NCBI GenBank assembly: GCA_013397695.1
Contig: VYZI01000021.1
Location: 3,716,590-3,780,589, forward strand
DNA: 64,000 nt
Direction: 5' to 3'
From: Centropus unirufus
Taxonomy: Eukaryota > Chordata > Aves > Cuculiformes > Centropidae
Shown: positions 14,661 to 27,839 of the stretch, one piece after another
How positions within the stretch are numbered: position 1 is the stretch's first letter
How the letters are laid out: every line of letters begins with the position of its first letter
Translations under genes and position numbers: made by a program
The notes under the pieces: model-generated
Seen by the model: the letters and a program-made list of their open reading frames with translations, nothing else
Databases searched by the model: none
What the model was told of the DNA's origin: nothing

Positions 14661-15639
14661 GGATTAAACATTTTTTGCTCTCTGGCTGGCTGTGATGAGT
14701 CAACTAGAAGATCAGTCTTTGTTAATAATATTTGCTCTTATTTAATTTTGTATTGTTGTCCCATGTGGATAGCTTCATAGCTATTCATTGTAAAATTAAA
14801 AGACAAACACAGAGGCTTATAGTACAGTAAATCCAATTGTTAGCTACCTATTTTTAGAATAGTTTGAATCATTTGGGGTACATCTTGAGAGCCCAAAGGT
14901 GAGTCATGCTTTGAATAAATTTGTTTGGAAGCACATTTAAATGACTTGAAATGAGAGCAGCAGAGCTGAGTCATGTAGAGATGAAAGTGTAGAACCTTCC
15001 ATAGTCCACACAGCACCACTGAGAAAACAGGTGTAGGGATGTGTCGACTGCCTTTAAAAGCCATGGTGAGGCAACCCTGTGTGCACAACAACTGTGTGCA
15101 TCTGAGGCCATTTCATTCTTATTCTTAATCAAGTCAGAATTAAGTGGAGACCCAAGAATCTGGATGGCCAGCCACAGTTTACTCGTCAAACATTCAGTAA
15201 GCGTTTGGAAGGAGACATTTTGTAGCTTTATGATATCATAATCCAGATTGATGTGTACTATATGGGTTCCTAGACCATGCAGAAGATTTTATGAGAACAC
15301 AGCAGTGAGCATATGCTTCTATAACACACCAAATTCAATATCTAGGAATATACGCTCACATTTTTGAGACAAATCACTTATACATGTAAGACTACCCATG
15401 TGCCATGTATTTTGTGCACATTTTACCTGTGCCTTTCCGTATAAGAAAAAAATACATTATATTACAATGTACAGGTATGCACCCGTATTTTATGCTAACT
15501 CTTACAAGTTTGCACACATTATAGATACTTGAATTTTCTACTCATTTTTGCAAAGCAATAAAGAAGGGGACTTCTAAGTTCACTTACCTGTTGTCAATTA
15601 CTGATGGCTCATTACACAAATCACTTGGAAAGCTGATGA

Positions 15640-15880
15640 GGTTTTATCTAACATAGAGGCCAGGTCAATCAATCGTCATCAGACCTGTGGATCTTCAATG
15701 GACATTGAAAGGTTAACCTAGTTCTTCAGAGCCTCCATCATGTCAGCAAAAATTAGCAAGAAGGTGGCCGAGCTGTCAATAGAGCACAGAGACAATTAGT
15801 TAATGATTAGAATGCTAGCGCTGGGGGAATTGATAACAAAATGAGCCATCTTGGATACATTTGCATGCATTTAGAAAATC
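15640..15880. promoter_or_regulatory. Candidate enhancer, homeodomain/PBX/POU-like sites
   Basis: A stretch of complex sequence with clustered motif matches: a doubled TCAATCAATC (15665-15674; PBX/HOX-like TGATTGAT on the other strand), CTGTCAAT (15773-15780; MEIS/PBX-like), CAATTAG and TAATGATTAG (15793-15810; homeodomain cores), and a perfect octamer ATTTGCAT (15859-15866; POU/OCT). Simple repeats are absent and CpGs are retained. Single motifs of this kind arise often by chance in AT-rich DNA. The cluster and the local complexity are what make it worth naming. Function is inference. Confidence 0.25.
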
Positions 15881-18800
15881 CATATAGCTTGGTGGAAAGG
15901 GAGGGAAGTCTCTGCATATGTCCTAGTAAGAAGTGCCATAAAGCAAAATTATGTATCTCTGGGTGTACTGTAGACTTGGCTGGGCTAAATTAAGTGACTG
16001 TATAAAAAAAATGTACATTTCAGCTTATCAGAGTCAGGTGCCTGGCTGTACTGCTCTACTTAGTAGACAGCTTAGCAATGACTCTGCTGCCCTGTCATCA
16101 TAACCCCATTTTCAGCTAAATGATTATGGATTTGATATGTCCTACAGTAAGCACTGGCCCTACCGGTTGTGATTAAACTTTGAGCTTGTTAAATTAGGGA
16201 CAAGGTAAAATTAAAAGACATTCACCTGTTTAGGATTTCATCACTTAATTTCATTCTTGACTTCTCTTCTTTCATAGAATATTTTATAAGACTCCGCCTG
16301 CAATTATCATTTCATTTTTATATCCCTTGTTGAAACATGAAATCCTCTGTCCATATCAGAAGGCCAGGGTTCCTTCTTGTGTTGGCTGAGGCTTCTCAGC
16401 TAGTTTAGGCATGAAAAATAGATGTTAGAAATTCTCTGCATAATTACTTGGAGAAGCGTTTCTTGATCATTTCAAGGTGTCCTTTATCTTTGCACTCTCC
16501 GTTAGGTTCAGATGCATTTCTGATACTCATGACTACATTTCAAAATTGTTCAAATATTCTACTGTTGAAGTATTGCAGAGATTTATTTTATGCTATTAAC
16601 TTTCTCTCTACCTTTGATGGAAGACTAGTGTAGGCTTTATATCTGAAATGCATTGTCGACCATTATAAACACACCCTTAATAAGAGACATCCACTCAGTG
16701 TCTAAGAAAAGAATTCCTTGAATTCTGAGAACAGCTTTAAGAACATATATCATATATTCTATGGGTTATCTTGTGACCCAATTGCCATCCTATTGATGTA
16801 CTGATACTTGGATTGATGTCTCTGAGTGCTTTGACATACAAGTGTCCAATTACGTTCAATTTAGATTCAGGTGGCAAGGACCTTCACTTTTATTTAGCAA
16901 GCATAGGTTTTGTAAATTTTAAAGAAAATATCACGAAGGGAAAGGGAAGATTTTCAGATGGCTGACTCCAGCTTTATGTTTTCTACCCCTATAACTCTGC
17001 AAACCATAATAATTTAAGTTATAATCATATTTATATGAGATTTAGTGAGAAAGGGGTATTGGATGTCCAAGTGGTAGTTTCTGCAACAGTGAAAGAGAGA
17101 CATTAGTCTCCAGCATCTGTTCAGACAGTTTTCAGTCCTACATTTTATAAACAAAAAAGGCATCTCTTTTCCTCCTGTGAGCAATAACGGGGATGAAAAT
17201 GTGTTTTAAAGACATCCGCATTTGAATTGTCCCATCTGAAGCAGAAAGCCTAATTGTCTGGAATATTAGTCCTCCACGCCATTGTGATGAGCCTTTATGA
17301 GTATCTTCCTCCAAGTGTATTGAAAAACTCAAGTGTGCTTGACACTGAGCACTAATGTTTCTCTCTGCACGTTGATGTTACCGTCACAAAAATGTGTCAA
17401 GCCTTAGAGCTGTAACTTCCAAAGCAATTACACACAGGAAATCTTTCGGACTAAGTGAAAATAAAATATCATGGCCAGTAAACACTGTTTCATTACCAGG
17501 CTTGTGATCAGTGTTGATGTGTTTAAACCATAGCCATATTGTTCTTTCTTTATTCTTTCATTATTACAATTCAAAAGGATTTTCTTTTCATCCATTAAGT
17601 TCAGGTTTAAATATATAATGGAACAGATTCCATATTATTACATCTGGAGCTATTCAACTCTGATCAACCAAGCAGTACCAGATTAAGCAAGAGGAAGATT
17701 TTGCTCATATCGTAGTAATAGTCACGAAGAGACATATTTTCTACAAAGCATTGCAAACCCACACTGTAGGATTGCACTTGTGGTACCCAGACTCCTATAA
17801 CCAAAAGCATTCCTCCTTTTCACCTGCTCTTCACCTCCTAGAGGGGAAGCCTTTCCCTCTGGGTTGTATTGTCATCGTGCCTCTTTGACCCCTAAACTGA
17901 CAAAAATGGTTAAAATTCCTTGATGAAAGTTTTCTTCTTGGCAATTTGTTGAAATGCTGCTTGTACTTTAAAGCCACCATACAGATCCTTAAAGTATGGT
18001 TCCTCGTTCCCTAAAGAAATTCCACAATAGCTGTTGAGCTGTTGTAACTATTGCCTTTCTTGTTTCTCATTTCTTTCTTGAACTTTGATCAGAAACTTTG
18101 TTGAAATGTGTTGATGTTGGTCCAAGGGAAGTTTTCTTTTTTGTCTCATGCCAGCTACACTGTAGTATATTTTTGAGTAAAAGAATGGGCTAAGCAGGGA
18201 GTCCTGCCTGGAGAACGTAAACACTGTTGTGGTTAGTATTTTAAGAAGCATCCTGCAGTTAAAGACAGAACTTGTATCTAGATAGGAAGAAATGCCCATA
18301 GTAAAACAAAAAAACCTTGCGTGGATTCCACCTGAAATATTTCTTGAAATCTATTTGACTACCAATCCTGAGATTGGATTTATATTGAAAATAATAAAAA
18401 ATCCTGAGCCAATTCCCCCTGGTTTGCTCTAGAAACAAACCAAAACAAACTGGAAAAGGCTATTTTCATGGTATTTTTCCTGTAGGTGAAACAAAAAAAA
18501 TAGCTATCGTGAAAGCTGTTCCTTGATATCTCTTGCCTAGGAAGACTCATAAGCTCTACATACATTTGGATAGAAACAGCACCTCTGAGCTCTTTGAAGC
18601 TATACTCTTTCAGTACTAAGCTAATTTCATTCAAAAGAGAAATTTAGAATGGCATTTATAAAGGCTTGCAATTTCACTATGGTTTTGATCAGAAACAGAT
18701 GGCATATCTGAAACAATTAGAAAAACTTTTGTTTAGAAGCAGCCCACACATAATTGACTATCTAATGTAGACATCATATCATTTGGGGAGAGAAACTTGT

Positions 18801-20079
18801 ATATCTGTTTAAAATTTGGTGTGCCAGGGCCTCAGCAGGTGTCAATTGACATTCCTTCTAGAAGCTGTGTCTGCTCACACAAGCTGAAAATCCCAGCCCA
18901 CAGTCCCTTCAAATGAAAAGTCATCTCATGAAATGACCATAACTTCACCCTTTCCTAAGAATAATGTCAGAGAAGATGCACCAGCCTCAGGCAGCCATAG
19001 CATTGCTTTTGTTGCTAAAAGTTGGTCTTGCAAAATTACATTTGTTAAGGACTCCTTCCATTTTAAGTCCAGCCGAACATTGCTTGACCTGAAGCATGTG
19101 TGAAACCTCCACTCCAAATAACACCAGGCACTGAGATCATGGCGCTGGGTTCATTTTTTCCTTATGCATTATTTACAACTTCCTGAAGAGTTAGTGCTCG
19201 GTTAGGATTTTGCAACTAAATCATCATTTCCCTACCAGAAGGCAGGAAGCTGAGGTATTGTAAAGGAAAAAGCCAGTGTACAGAATATTAAGTGTGTAAG
19301 TCAACTTTTCATGACTGGAGACTTTCAGGGGTGGCTGAAACTTAGACATGCAGCTGTGTGAATGATGGAATCAGGAAAACACCAGCTGTGGAGACCTGTG
19401 CCTGCTCTGGGAAATGTTGGTGATCATTTTTCTGTAAACTCTAGTGTGATAAAACATTTTTGTCTTGGGATGGTATTTACAAGAGAGGTCCAGGAGAGGG
19501 TACTTAAAAGATTCAGTTGTCTCCTGTGGATTTTCATTGCCAGAAGAAATTATTTTGTACCTTAAATTCAGTGTAAGCCAATAAAGTTTATGCATGTTTT
19601 CTTGTGCCTGTATGTGGGCACTTATGTTCAGTATAGATTTTTATAGAATTTGAACATAGACCAAACAGAACCAACTGATCACTTAGTAAGGTCTCCTGCT
19701 TAATAAACTCCATGGAATTCTACCTACTGAGATTTTATACAGCTTTGTGGTAGACCAGGTCTCTATCTCTCTCCCAAAGATATAACATTATTTCAAAAGG
19801 AGCTGGATTAGACACATGATGAACCCTCTGTAGAACCTCACACATATATATGCACAAAGTTGACTGTCTTGAATTAAAAGCTGTTGAACAAACTGCCATT
19901 TTTGTTAAATCCTCTTTTTGCACCCCACTTGTAACATGATGAAAATACATGTAATAATGGGCAGGGTACACAAAATGCTAATTTAAACCACATAAGATGC
20001 TTGCATGTGTAACACAGTGTCATGAGACAAACATATAAACAAGAATCAGGCCCGTGTGTAAAAATATTTTCACACTAGA

Positions 20080-20332
20080 GGCCCAGATTTATTCCACCTA
20101 ACTTTAGGCACTTAACTAAGGTACTTAAGAATATACTCTCCTGTGGCTCTCCATGTAGTCAATGGAGTGAGAGAGGCACCTTAAGGAGGCAATTTACCCT
20201 ATCTCTGATCTGAATTGTCCTTTCAAGATTCCTGTTTTCCTCCAACACCTATTTAGTTATTTGTAGGGTAACAAAGCTTTTATGGTAGGTACTTCAGTTA
20301 GCTGCCTCTTATAGGGGAGATAAATCTTGGCC
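20080..20332. mobile_element. MITE-like element with ~50 bp inverted ends
   Basis: A 253-base segment whose ends are long imperfect inverted repeats. The left arm begins GGCCCAGATTTAT (20080-20092). The right end, read on the minus strand, begins GGCCAAGATTTAT (20332 downward). Inward both continue into AGGCA, a TAACT core, and a GTAC-containing block (left near 20107-20130, right near 20283-20306). In the 22-base inner block I count 17 matches by eye. No transposase frame lies between the arms, so it fits a non-autonomous DNA transposon remnant. I see no target-site duplication, as expected for an old copy. The GGCCCAGAT...TTAGGCACCTAACT wording is familiar to me from dispersed palindromic repeats of birds, turtles and crocodilians; I do not assign a family name. 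Confidence 0.6.
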
Positions 20333-20957
20333 AAACAGATTGCATGTTGGAAGCAACTGTTTATGTTGCTTGTTGCTGTGATTGCTTTGAAGTTATGAAC
20401 GTTCCCTCAGGAATCTTAGTGATAAAAAAAATAATAATTTAGAGATAAGCTAAGAAATCTTTAGAGTTTCTTTAAAGCTTTATACAACACTCTCAGCTTT
20501 GTTACACAGTATTAATATTGCAAAATGCACTGGAATTAATTAGTTCCCCAGAATGCCATACTTTTCTCCAGTATCTCAGTTCTCTAAATAGGAAGATCTG
20601 ATTACTTGTCACAAAGCAACAAACAGTGATTTTAAAAAAAACATTTGGCTATTTGTATTTCTATTAATAATTTTCATGAGTTGCTGCAACAGCATGTAAT
20701 GAGTATAAAAGTCAACAAAAAAGGTTTTAACTAGCACTAAATTTTCTCCCTGCCAAAGTAAACACCGTTCCGATTCTGCTTATAAAGAAAATCCATCCTA
20801 GCATAAGCAATCATTTTGTCCTTCCTGCATGGACTGGGAATGTATGAATAAGGAAAACATTTCTCCTCGAATAAGAGTACATATGGTTCAGTAGACATCC
20901 ACTTTCTCACTGCCTGGAATGGCAATCTGAATTTCATGCAAAAAATGTCTAGATGGC

Positions 20958-20971
20958 TTTTTTTTTTTTTT
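20958..20971. repeat. T14 homopolymer
   Basis: Fourteen consecutive T; simple repeat. Confidence 0.9.
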
Positions 20972-21580
20972 CCTAAACTCGTGGGTGTTAATTCTGTACT
21001 TCTAAGTCCAATTTGGGTAACCAGACCTTTGGGCCAAATTTTCCCAGCAGTAACATTTTTTTCCCAACCAGGGCGTGCGTAGTTCATTTAGCGTCATGTG
21101 ACCTTGTCCTCATTCCTATGATATAGCAACATGTTACCCCAGGTATTGCTCTGTTTAGGTGTTAGTGAATTTGCTTACAGAGAATCAGACCGATTTCACC
21201 TACTTTCCTAGACTGAATCTAGCAGTTATCAGAGCCAGATGCTTCACAAGAGGGTGCAAGAAACTCCCTACTAAGTAATACAGTATAATCTGCTCCTTGA
21301 GGAAAGTTGTTTCTGTTTTCTGTGGAGATTAAGTACCTCTTAAAGTACTTAATTTTCTGTAATTGAATCAATAGTCTCAGAATACAGCTTTAGCCATTTT
21401 TTCTCTACTGCTATAATTTTTATCTGTAATAAGTATCTGTGGCCTAGAGCACCACAGATTAATTTGTGCATTCTGAAAAAAAGAATATTCAAATATCTGT
21501 TGTCTTTCATTCTTACAGAATATCCCTTCTTCTTGTGTGGGATAAATTGAAAATTCAATTTGTATCTGATCCAGGATCTC

Positions 21581-21595
21581 TTTTTTTTTTTTTTT
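21581..21595. repeat. T15 homopolymer
   Basis: Fifteen consecutive T followed by AT-rich sequence; simple repeat. Confidence 0.9.
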
Positions 21596-22226
21596 AAATT
21601 TTTCTATAGTTCTTATGGCATCTTTAGAAGCTGATAGTAATTCATATTAATAAGGCATACCTAGAAGTCTTTGAGATGATTTTGAATAAAAGGCAAATAA
21701 CTAAATAAGTAATTAGCATGACTTTCCAGCAAGCCTCAAAAATACCTTCAGCATTAAATGGAGTGGTGCTTTTTTGAAGTGAAGTCTACTGTAGTATTTC
21801 TACTCATTTTCAGAGATCTGTGTAAAAATCTGTTTCTTTGCTTTCAGTTGGTCAATTTATTTTTTTTTAAATACTTGTGTTCTGGAAAAAAAGTCTTCTT
21901 TATTCAATCTTTTCATGGAAATTAAAGCTTAGAGAACAGACTATTTTGCAAAAAAAAATATGTTTCTGACAGATTAAACAGCAAAAGATGATTTATAAAT
22001 GGTTCTAACCTAGAAAAGGGTTTGGTTTGTATAATTGTACCCTGGCCTGTGAGACTGTAGAATTACAAGTAGCAGATGACAGACGTTAAACTAGTTATTC
22101 CTCTGCTTGTGAATTAAGGAAAAGAATAGGGTGCAATGCAAGTGAAATTAGGAACTGGATTCAGCTCTGTGGAAAAAGAATTTACTTGCTTTGGAGCTAG
22201 TGAGAGCTCAGCTCAGAACTTTTGCC

Positions 22227-22239
22227 AAAAAAAAAAAAA
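22227..22239. repeat. A13 homopolymer
   Basis: Thirteen consecutive A without a recognisable retroposed body upstream. Confidence 0.9.
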
Positions 22240-23929
22240 GGAAATAGAATTTTAACATTTGAAAAATGTCAGTGAGATGCTGTAGGAAGCCTTATCATTG
22301 TTTATTTATTTACATTAAGGCAGTGCCCAGAGAGCCAGTGAGTGATTAGGACCTTCCCCAGGCCTAATCAAAAAAACATGAAAGGGCCTAAAACGTAATG
22401 CCTAATTTTATAGATTTAAGTAGTCCCTGTTGGCTTGTTTACATGACAAGTGACAACGACTAAATAAATTCCAGATTTAGGGGAGTAGTACATACTAATT
22501 GTTAGATGACTAAGACTGATGGAATTTCTCTCCTTGTCTGTTTTACCATACTAGATTGATTGTGGGGATTTTTTTTTCCACATTTTCATAGTTGCTGCCT
22601 AAGTAACCCATCTCAGAGCACTTTCAGCAGTGTCAAAGTAGATTATTTGGATTAAAAAACAGAAAAGCTGTCAATCTTGATTGTGAAACCTTTTCTTTTT
22701 GGGTGAAGGAGCCACTGGTGTAATCAAACACTAAAGGTGCATATACCTCTGAGCAAGATTCCAGAGCTGCACCCTATGTCACATTTTTCACATTTAGGCA
22801 TGCTAATCAGTATGGACACTTTTTCCACCAAAAAGAAAAGGACCTCAAAGCTATAACATCAAATAAATATTAAGAAAGATCTGCATGATCCAGGAAATCC
22901 CTTAAGATCTTTAAAATTACGGAGTTCTCCAGTTATAAATTTGGATTTTGTATTGGAGTAATACTTCTAAAAACATTAATTTGAATGTGTCATTATATGT
23001 AAGTATTTTGGAGATATCCAGAAGTAGCTATTACCACCATTTTCACTTGTGGGTTGTGTAAACCAGCAATAGCTTTATGAATATTTGGGCGCTGGTACAG
23101 AGCCAAAATCAATCAACACCGTGGTATGAGAGGAGCTTCTTTAGACACTAAAAAACAATGAGGTTCAAAGAAGTCAGCACACTTACATTTAAGGGAGCAC
23201 ATCACAAAGCGAATTGGGTCATCTCAGAGAAATATAAAAGCATTATTCATCTGAGATTTGAAAAAAATACATAATTACTTCTTCCACCAAGCATGATTCT
23301 TTTAAATAACCTTCATTTTTGTCCCTTGGAAATGAAAAGAGGTTTACATTAAAAAGGCATTTCCTCTGACTCCCTGTCCTTGAGCAGCACAAAATGTAAA
23401 CTATACCCTTCCCTTCTTCCTTTGAAGAAAAAGGAGTTTCAATCTTCTTCTGTGAACACGGTCCATTTAAATAAGGAGATGGAGTCCCATCTTTTCGATC
23501 AGCTTTCTTTGTTTGACTTGTCAGTAATAACACTTGAGCTGAAATTGTACAGGCGTCCTGCTAATTTAGTAATTATTGACACGGTGCTGGGCAAGAAATG
23601 ATAGCAAACACAGGGAACTGTTAAGAAGAAATGAAATAAAAGATCTTCATATCATTGTTGAATAATGGTTGAGATCATTTTGTGCTCTAAGTAGGCCCAA
23701 GACACCTTTTTCCATTTTCTCGACACATTTATAATTTATGCTTTGTAATAGTTCCAAATATTTTTAGGACTCTGCACTTTGTTTGAGAATCCAAAAGAAC
23801 TGAATGAGAATCACAAAGTGCACACACAGATGAGTGAGCAGTGTGACCTGCCATAGCTTTTGATTTAAGAATGATCCCTCATTTCTTTATATCCCCCTTT
23901 CTGCTTTCTCAATTTGCATTTGTATTTAG

Positions 23930-24260
23930 AGCTGCCTTAGCACTGGCTGAGATCAGTGTTGCCTGTGCAGTTGACCCCATTGTATGTGGATGGACCCAGA
24001 GATTGCTTTTGGATTTTGCTCTGTCGATAACATCGTGGCAGCTTTGCTTAGTTCAAATAGCTTCTCAGTGGCCTGGTGTGCAGCAGTTTTAGTACCGTTT
24101 CAATGAAGTGTTGAGAGTTTCCACCGTAGTGGTACAGCATCCTGCTTGTTGCATTGAATGATGCAATCTTGGAGTATTTATAAGTGAGAGCATCCCGTGT
24201 TGTGTTTACTGTGCACTTGCTAGATGATCAGGCTTGTTAATAGTCAAGAAGAAATTCACA
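23930..24260. promoter_or_regulatory. Candidate conserved noncoding element
   Basis: About 330 bases of high-complexity sequence with several CpGs in a CpG-poor region and no simple repeats. It includes TGATGCAAT (24159-24167), a perfect match to the C/EBP-ATF composite site TGATGNAAN, set within a small TTGCAT/ATGCAA inverted repeat. The open frame over its first part (23871-24092, 73 codons) is not recognisable. The regulatory call rests on texture and one motif, so it is weak. Confidence 0.2.
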
Positions 24261-25619
24261 GTTAACATTCGCCGCCTTTATTCTCTTTAAATTCACTTTT
24301 CTATCTCCCCTCACTGGACCTTCTTAATTTTCGAGACCTACAACACTTAAAACTTTGATAAAACCTATTAAAGCTGATCATGTTTTCAGGCAATAGAGAA
24401 AAGACCCTGTGAGCTCCCTGTTAATTAAGGCCAGCCTGTAAGCATCTGAGCTATGGATGAAAGACCTTTGTTCCCTTCAAGGAGCTCACGTACGTAAACG
24501 CACAGAGTTGTTTCTCCTCTTTTGAATTTAAACTTGTGGCTGGTTATTAATGGTAAAATATGTGTTGTAGGTTAGCAGCGCTGTTGCAATATTGAATCAG
24601 CAATACTGAAAACATGCTATCGGGATCTGATGCAGATATCAGATATTCCTAGCTTCATAGTGGTTGTCATTTGTTGTCTCATTAATCCCAAGGATGTTTG
24701 TGGACAGGAATAATAAAAAAAAAATCAAATATAATATATTTGGATACCCCAAACTTATTATTCCTTGCTAAACCACGCATTTTAAAACAGGAGGCAGTAC
24801 AAGCATGCAGGGCAGGTGATCTTCAAAAGCAAAGGACTTAATAAAAGGAAATAGAGAGCAATGTTTTAATGGCAATATTATATCAGTCTGCACAATGTAT
24901 TAGATTTCAATACAATTGTATATTGATTTATACATCAACTAATATGAAAGCTGTTCTTTCATGTATTGGTCTACACACTGCTAATACTTATGAAATCCAT
25001 GGACTTCTACAGCATTCAGGGACTTGAAACCCATACTTACTGGCTGGTTTAAGAGGATAGGTTTAGTTTGTTGAAGTCTGAACAAGTGAGACTTTTCCAT
25101 GATCACTGCGTTGATCATATCTCAGGCCTGCCCTGCTTGCCTTGAACGCCCTCCTACTTCACATGAGAGCCACATGGTATTTTAGAGCTTTGATTTGGAA
25201 TTGTTTTATAATCTCATATCAGGGTGGTTGGGTGGTTTTTTTTGTTTGTTTATTTCAGAAAATCTCCACCGTGAGAGGTTGCAGTGGTAGAAGCAAAGCA
25301 ATAAAGCTTTATTACATGTTTGGACGTTGCTAGCTAATCCGCCTGTATGCACACATTATTTGGATATGAAAAGGAGTAATGAATTAACAGATTTCATCTC
25401 AGATATTGCTGGCTGTTGCCCCAAGGCTACGCTCTGCCCACACAGATCTGTGTGAGCCACCCCTGTTACTGTTCTTGGGAGCTGGGTATGTGTCTGAGTC
25501 AAAACTTGCCCTTTGGCCAATGAACAATTACAGGCAACACGGCATAAAATACATGTTTAAGTATAGTTCTTAATGTAAATAGAATATTTTTAATTTAAAT
25601 TGCCCACCTATTTAGAGAT

Positions 25620-25633
25620 TTCTCTCTCTCTCT
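25620..25633. repeat. Short TC microsatellite
   Basis: About six and a half TC units followed by TTCC; simple repeat. Confidence 0.85.
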
Positions 25634-25900
25634 TCCTGTATATATCCACACAGTGAACTAGAATGAGGTTTCATGATTTTGTGTCATTAGATAATGTATT
25701 TTGTATCGCTTTAGATGTTTTCATTCTTCTGGGTTTTTTGCGTATTTCCTCAAGCTTACATCAGTTCAAAGGCTTTAGAGGCAGTTTAGGAAGGAAGGAA
25801 AAAAATATTTGAAGGAATTTCCTGAAGGAAATTTCAGAATATAATAAAGGTGCATCTCTTTTCAAGTAAAACTCCCTAAATGGATGTATCGATTTTTATT

Positions 25901-25920
25901 GGGGGGGGGTGTGTGTCGCT
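25901..25920. repeat. G9 tract followed by GT units
   Basis: Nine consecutive G followed by GTGTGTG. This is an unusual composition island in AT-rich DNA and could form G-rich secondary structure. No function is evident. Confidence 0.85.
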
Positions 25921-26407
25921 GTGTGGATATGGCACTATTAATATGCTTTCCACTTATTTCTGCCCTCTTGCAAACTCTGTTAGCACCTACATGTTTTAAT
26001 CATTCCAATAGACCACAGACTTCATTCAAGCGTTTCAAAATTATTTTTGTTTATTTCATTTATGTGTGTTAAGCCCAATAAAATATTTAACAGAGCTTGG
26101 ATACAAATTGGAAGTGGCCTCATCATTGAATGGAAACAGAAGATGTAGCAAAGAATCATATTAAAGAAAAATTTGTATAATTTTCAGACAAAAACTGAAA
26201 TGAAATCTGTTTACTAACCCACCAGCTGTCACTGTTACTGCTAGTTGCGATGTATTGCATACACTGAGCTATATACTTGCAGTCACAGGCATTACTGTAA
26301 GGTTTCTGCTGGGAAACTGAGCCTAATGCCTTTTCAACTTCTATTTTTTCTTTTGGAATGGGAAATTTAATTTTAGTGCCTGCACACTTTCTGATTTGCT
26401 GCAATGG

Positions 26408-26429
26408 TTTTATTTATTTATTTATTTTA
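26408..26429. repeat. TTTA microsatellite
   Basis: Tandem TTTA units, slightly interrupted at the 3' end. Confidence 0.9.
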
Positions 26430-27058
26430 CATTTTAAAGCAGATTTTATTTAAAGCAAACAAACCAAAACCAGAGTCCAGCATATTAAAAAGTTATAAGC
26501 AAGGCAAAAATTCAATGGCATTAAAACCTAGAAAATATTATTGCAAAATATCCATGGTTATTCTAAATTCCTTCAAGATGTAGATTTCTGTGTTGCAAGT
26601 CAGAAGAAATCTAGACTGTGTATTTTCTACTTATTGCCTCACTTGATTCAATCTATGAGACCAGGTTCATTGACCTGCAATGGATAGGATGCAGTTAGTG
26701 TCCCACAGTGTTTCCTTTCTAAAAGGAAACATCACAAAGATTTTTACTCATATCGGGAAAAGAGTAAGTACTAAGTAATCAAAGTACTAGAAACATTTTA
26801 GACACACACTTACAGATGCGCCAAGCTAATGCACATAAGAAGAGTCAGTGCCCGAGGCACTGTGATGAGAACTTGGTGGCAAAATGAATTAAATGCAGAT
26901 CTTCTGCTTATGCTAGAGACTACTGCAGAGGGAAAAAAAGCCCCCAAAAGAAATAATTTATTTGGGCTTGAAGAAAACGTTTTCCTAGAATTTTGAATAT
27001 TTTTCTCTGAAGAAAAAAAAACAAACAAAGTTTTGAAATGTAAAACCTTTTAAGTTGT

Positions 27059-27127
27059 GAAATTAAAATAATGTTGTTTTGACACTGTCAAAATGAAACA
27101 CACTGACTTCATTTCAATCTTTTTTCA
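27059..27127 (+). repeat. Unnamed dispersed repeat, copy 1
   Basis: Aligns in direct orientation to 59759-59824. The pair share the exact 15-mer TGTCAAAATGAAACA (27086-27100 here), a preceding GAAAT...AAAAT...TGTTTT segment, and a following ATCTTTTTTCA block; copy 1 has about 13 extra bases between the last two. TCAAAATGAAAC-type wording is frequent in sauropsid genomes in my recollection, but I cannot name the family. The AT-rich composition lowers certainty. Confidence 0.4.
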
Positions 27128-27629
27128 AATGTTTTTGACGAACAAAATATTCAACTAAACTAGGGAGAATATGCAGGATCTCTAGTTTTTGCCAAACAGT
27201 TTTGCTTGCCTGTATTTCTCTTCTGCTACATTTATTCCACAGTCAAGTTTCTGACTCAGAGACCACCTAAGCCAAACCAGGGCTTAGCGTTGCCTCCAGC
27301 ATATTCAAATCCAGCTCCTGGAGAAAAATAAAATTTTCTGGGCTGGTACAGTGGTCTCTTTTCCCAAGACTACATTCATTCTGAAGGGAAAACTTCATAA
27401 AGTCCTTCATTTATGTGCATGCAATTTTATGTGCTGAGACAAATGTGGCCTTTAAGCAGGGTGGATGGTGTAATTGAACACACTTGCTGGAAGCTCCATT
27501 CGGGCCGTCTGTGCCTACATCTTGTTCCCACTGTAGAAAACGTACCGCAGCCCCTGTCCACATGGGCAGCTAATAACGTACCAGCAGTGTGGCATAACAG
27601 CAGTTGCACCCACACAGACAGGCTGCTTT

Positions 27630-27643
27630 AAAAAAAAAAAAAA
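27630..27643. repeat. A14 homopolymer
   Basis: Fourteen consecutive A, followed by further A-rich sequence with single C interruptions. Confidence 0.9.
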
Positions 27644-27839
27644 CACCAAAAAAACATGAATGTAACATTTTTCCCTTTATCTCAAATAACATTGCCTGGG
27701 TGCCAGTGTGGATAGATGCTGTGCTTAATGCACAACAGATCAGTTATGGACGTGCCTAAACCTTTTGACCCAGGGGATGGAGCACGAGCACGAGCAGAAA
27801 GAGGCAGAGGAAATCAGCAAACTTAATTGTTTATGTCCC

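Larger units (their letters stand above)
10419..20079. other. Noncoding block with one gap
   Basis: No gene is supportable. The longest open frame free of N is 113 codons on the minus strand (13151-13492), unrecognised and overlapped by a second minus-strand frame. Longer frames near 12.5-13.0 kb consist mostly of unknown bases and must be ignored. Contents listed separately: an assembly gap, TG-rich low-complexity DNA, and a cluster of homeodomain/POU-like sites near 15.7 kb. Confidence 0.7.

Noticed and set aside
21026..21050. TTTGGGCCAAATTTTCCC-like wording reminiscent of sauropsid repeat ends
   Set aside because: I found no matching inverted partner or repeat body nearby, so a transposon call is not supportable.
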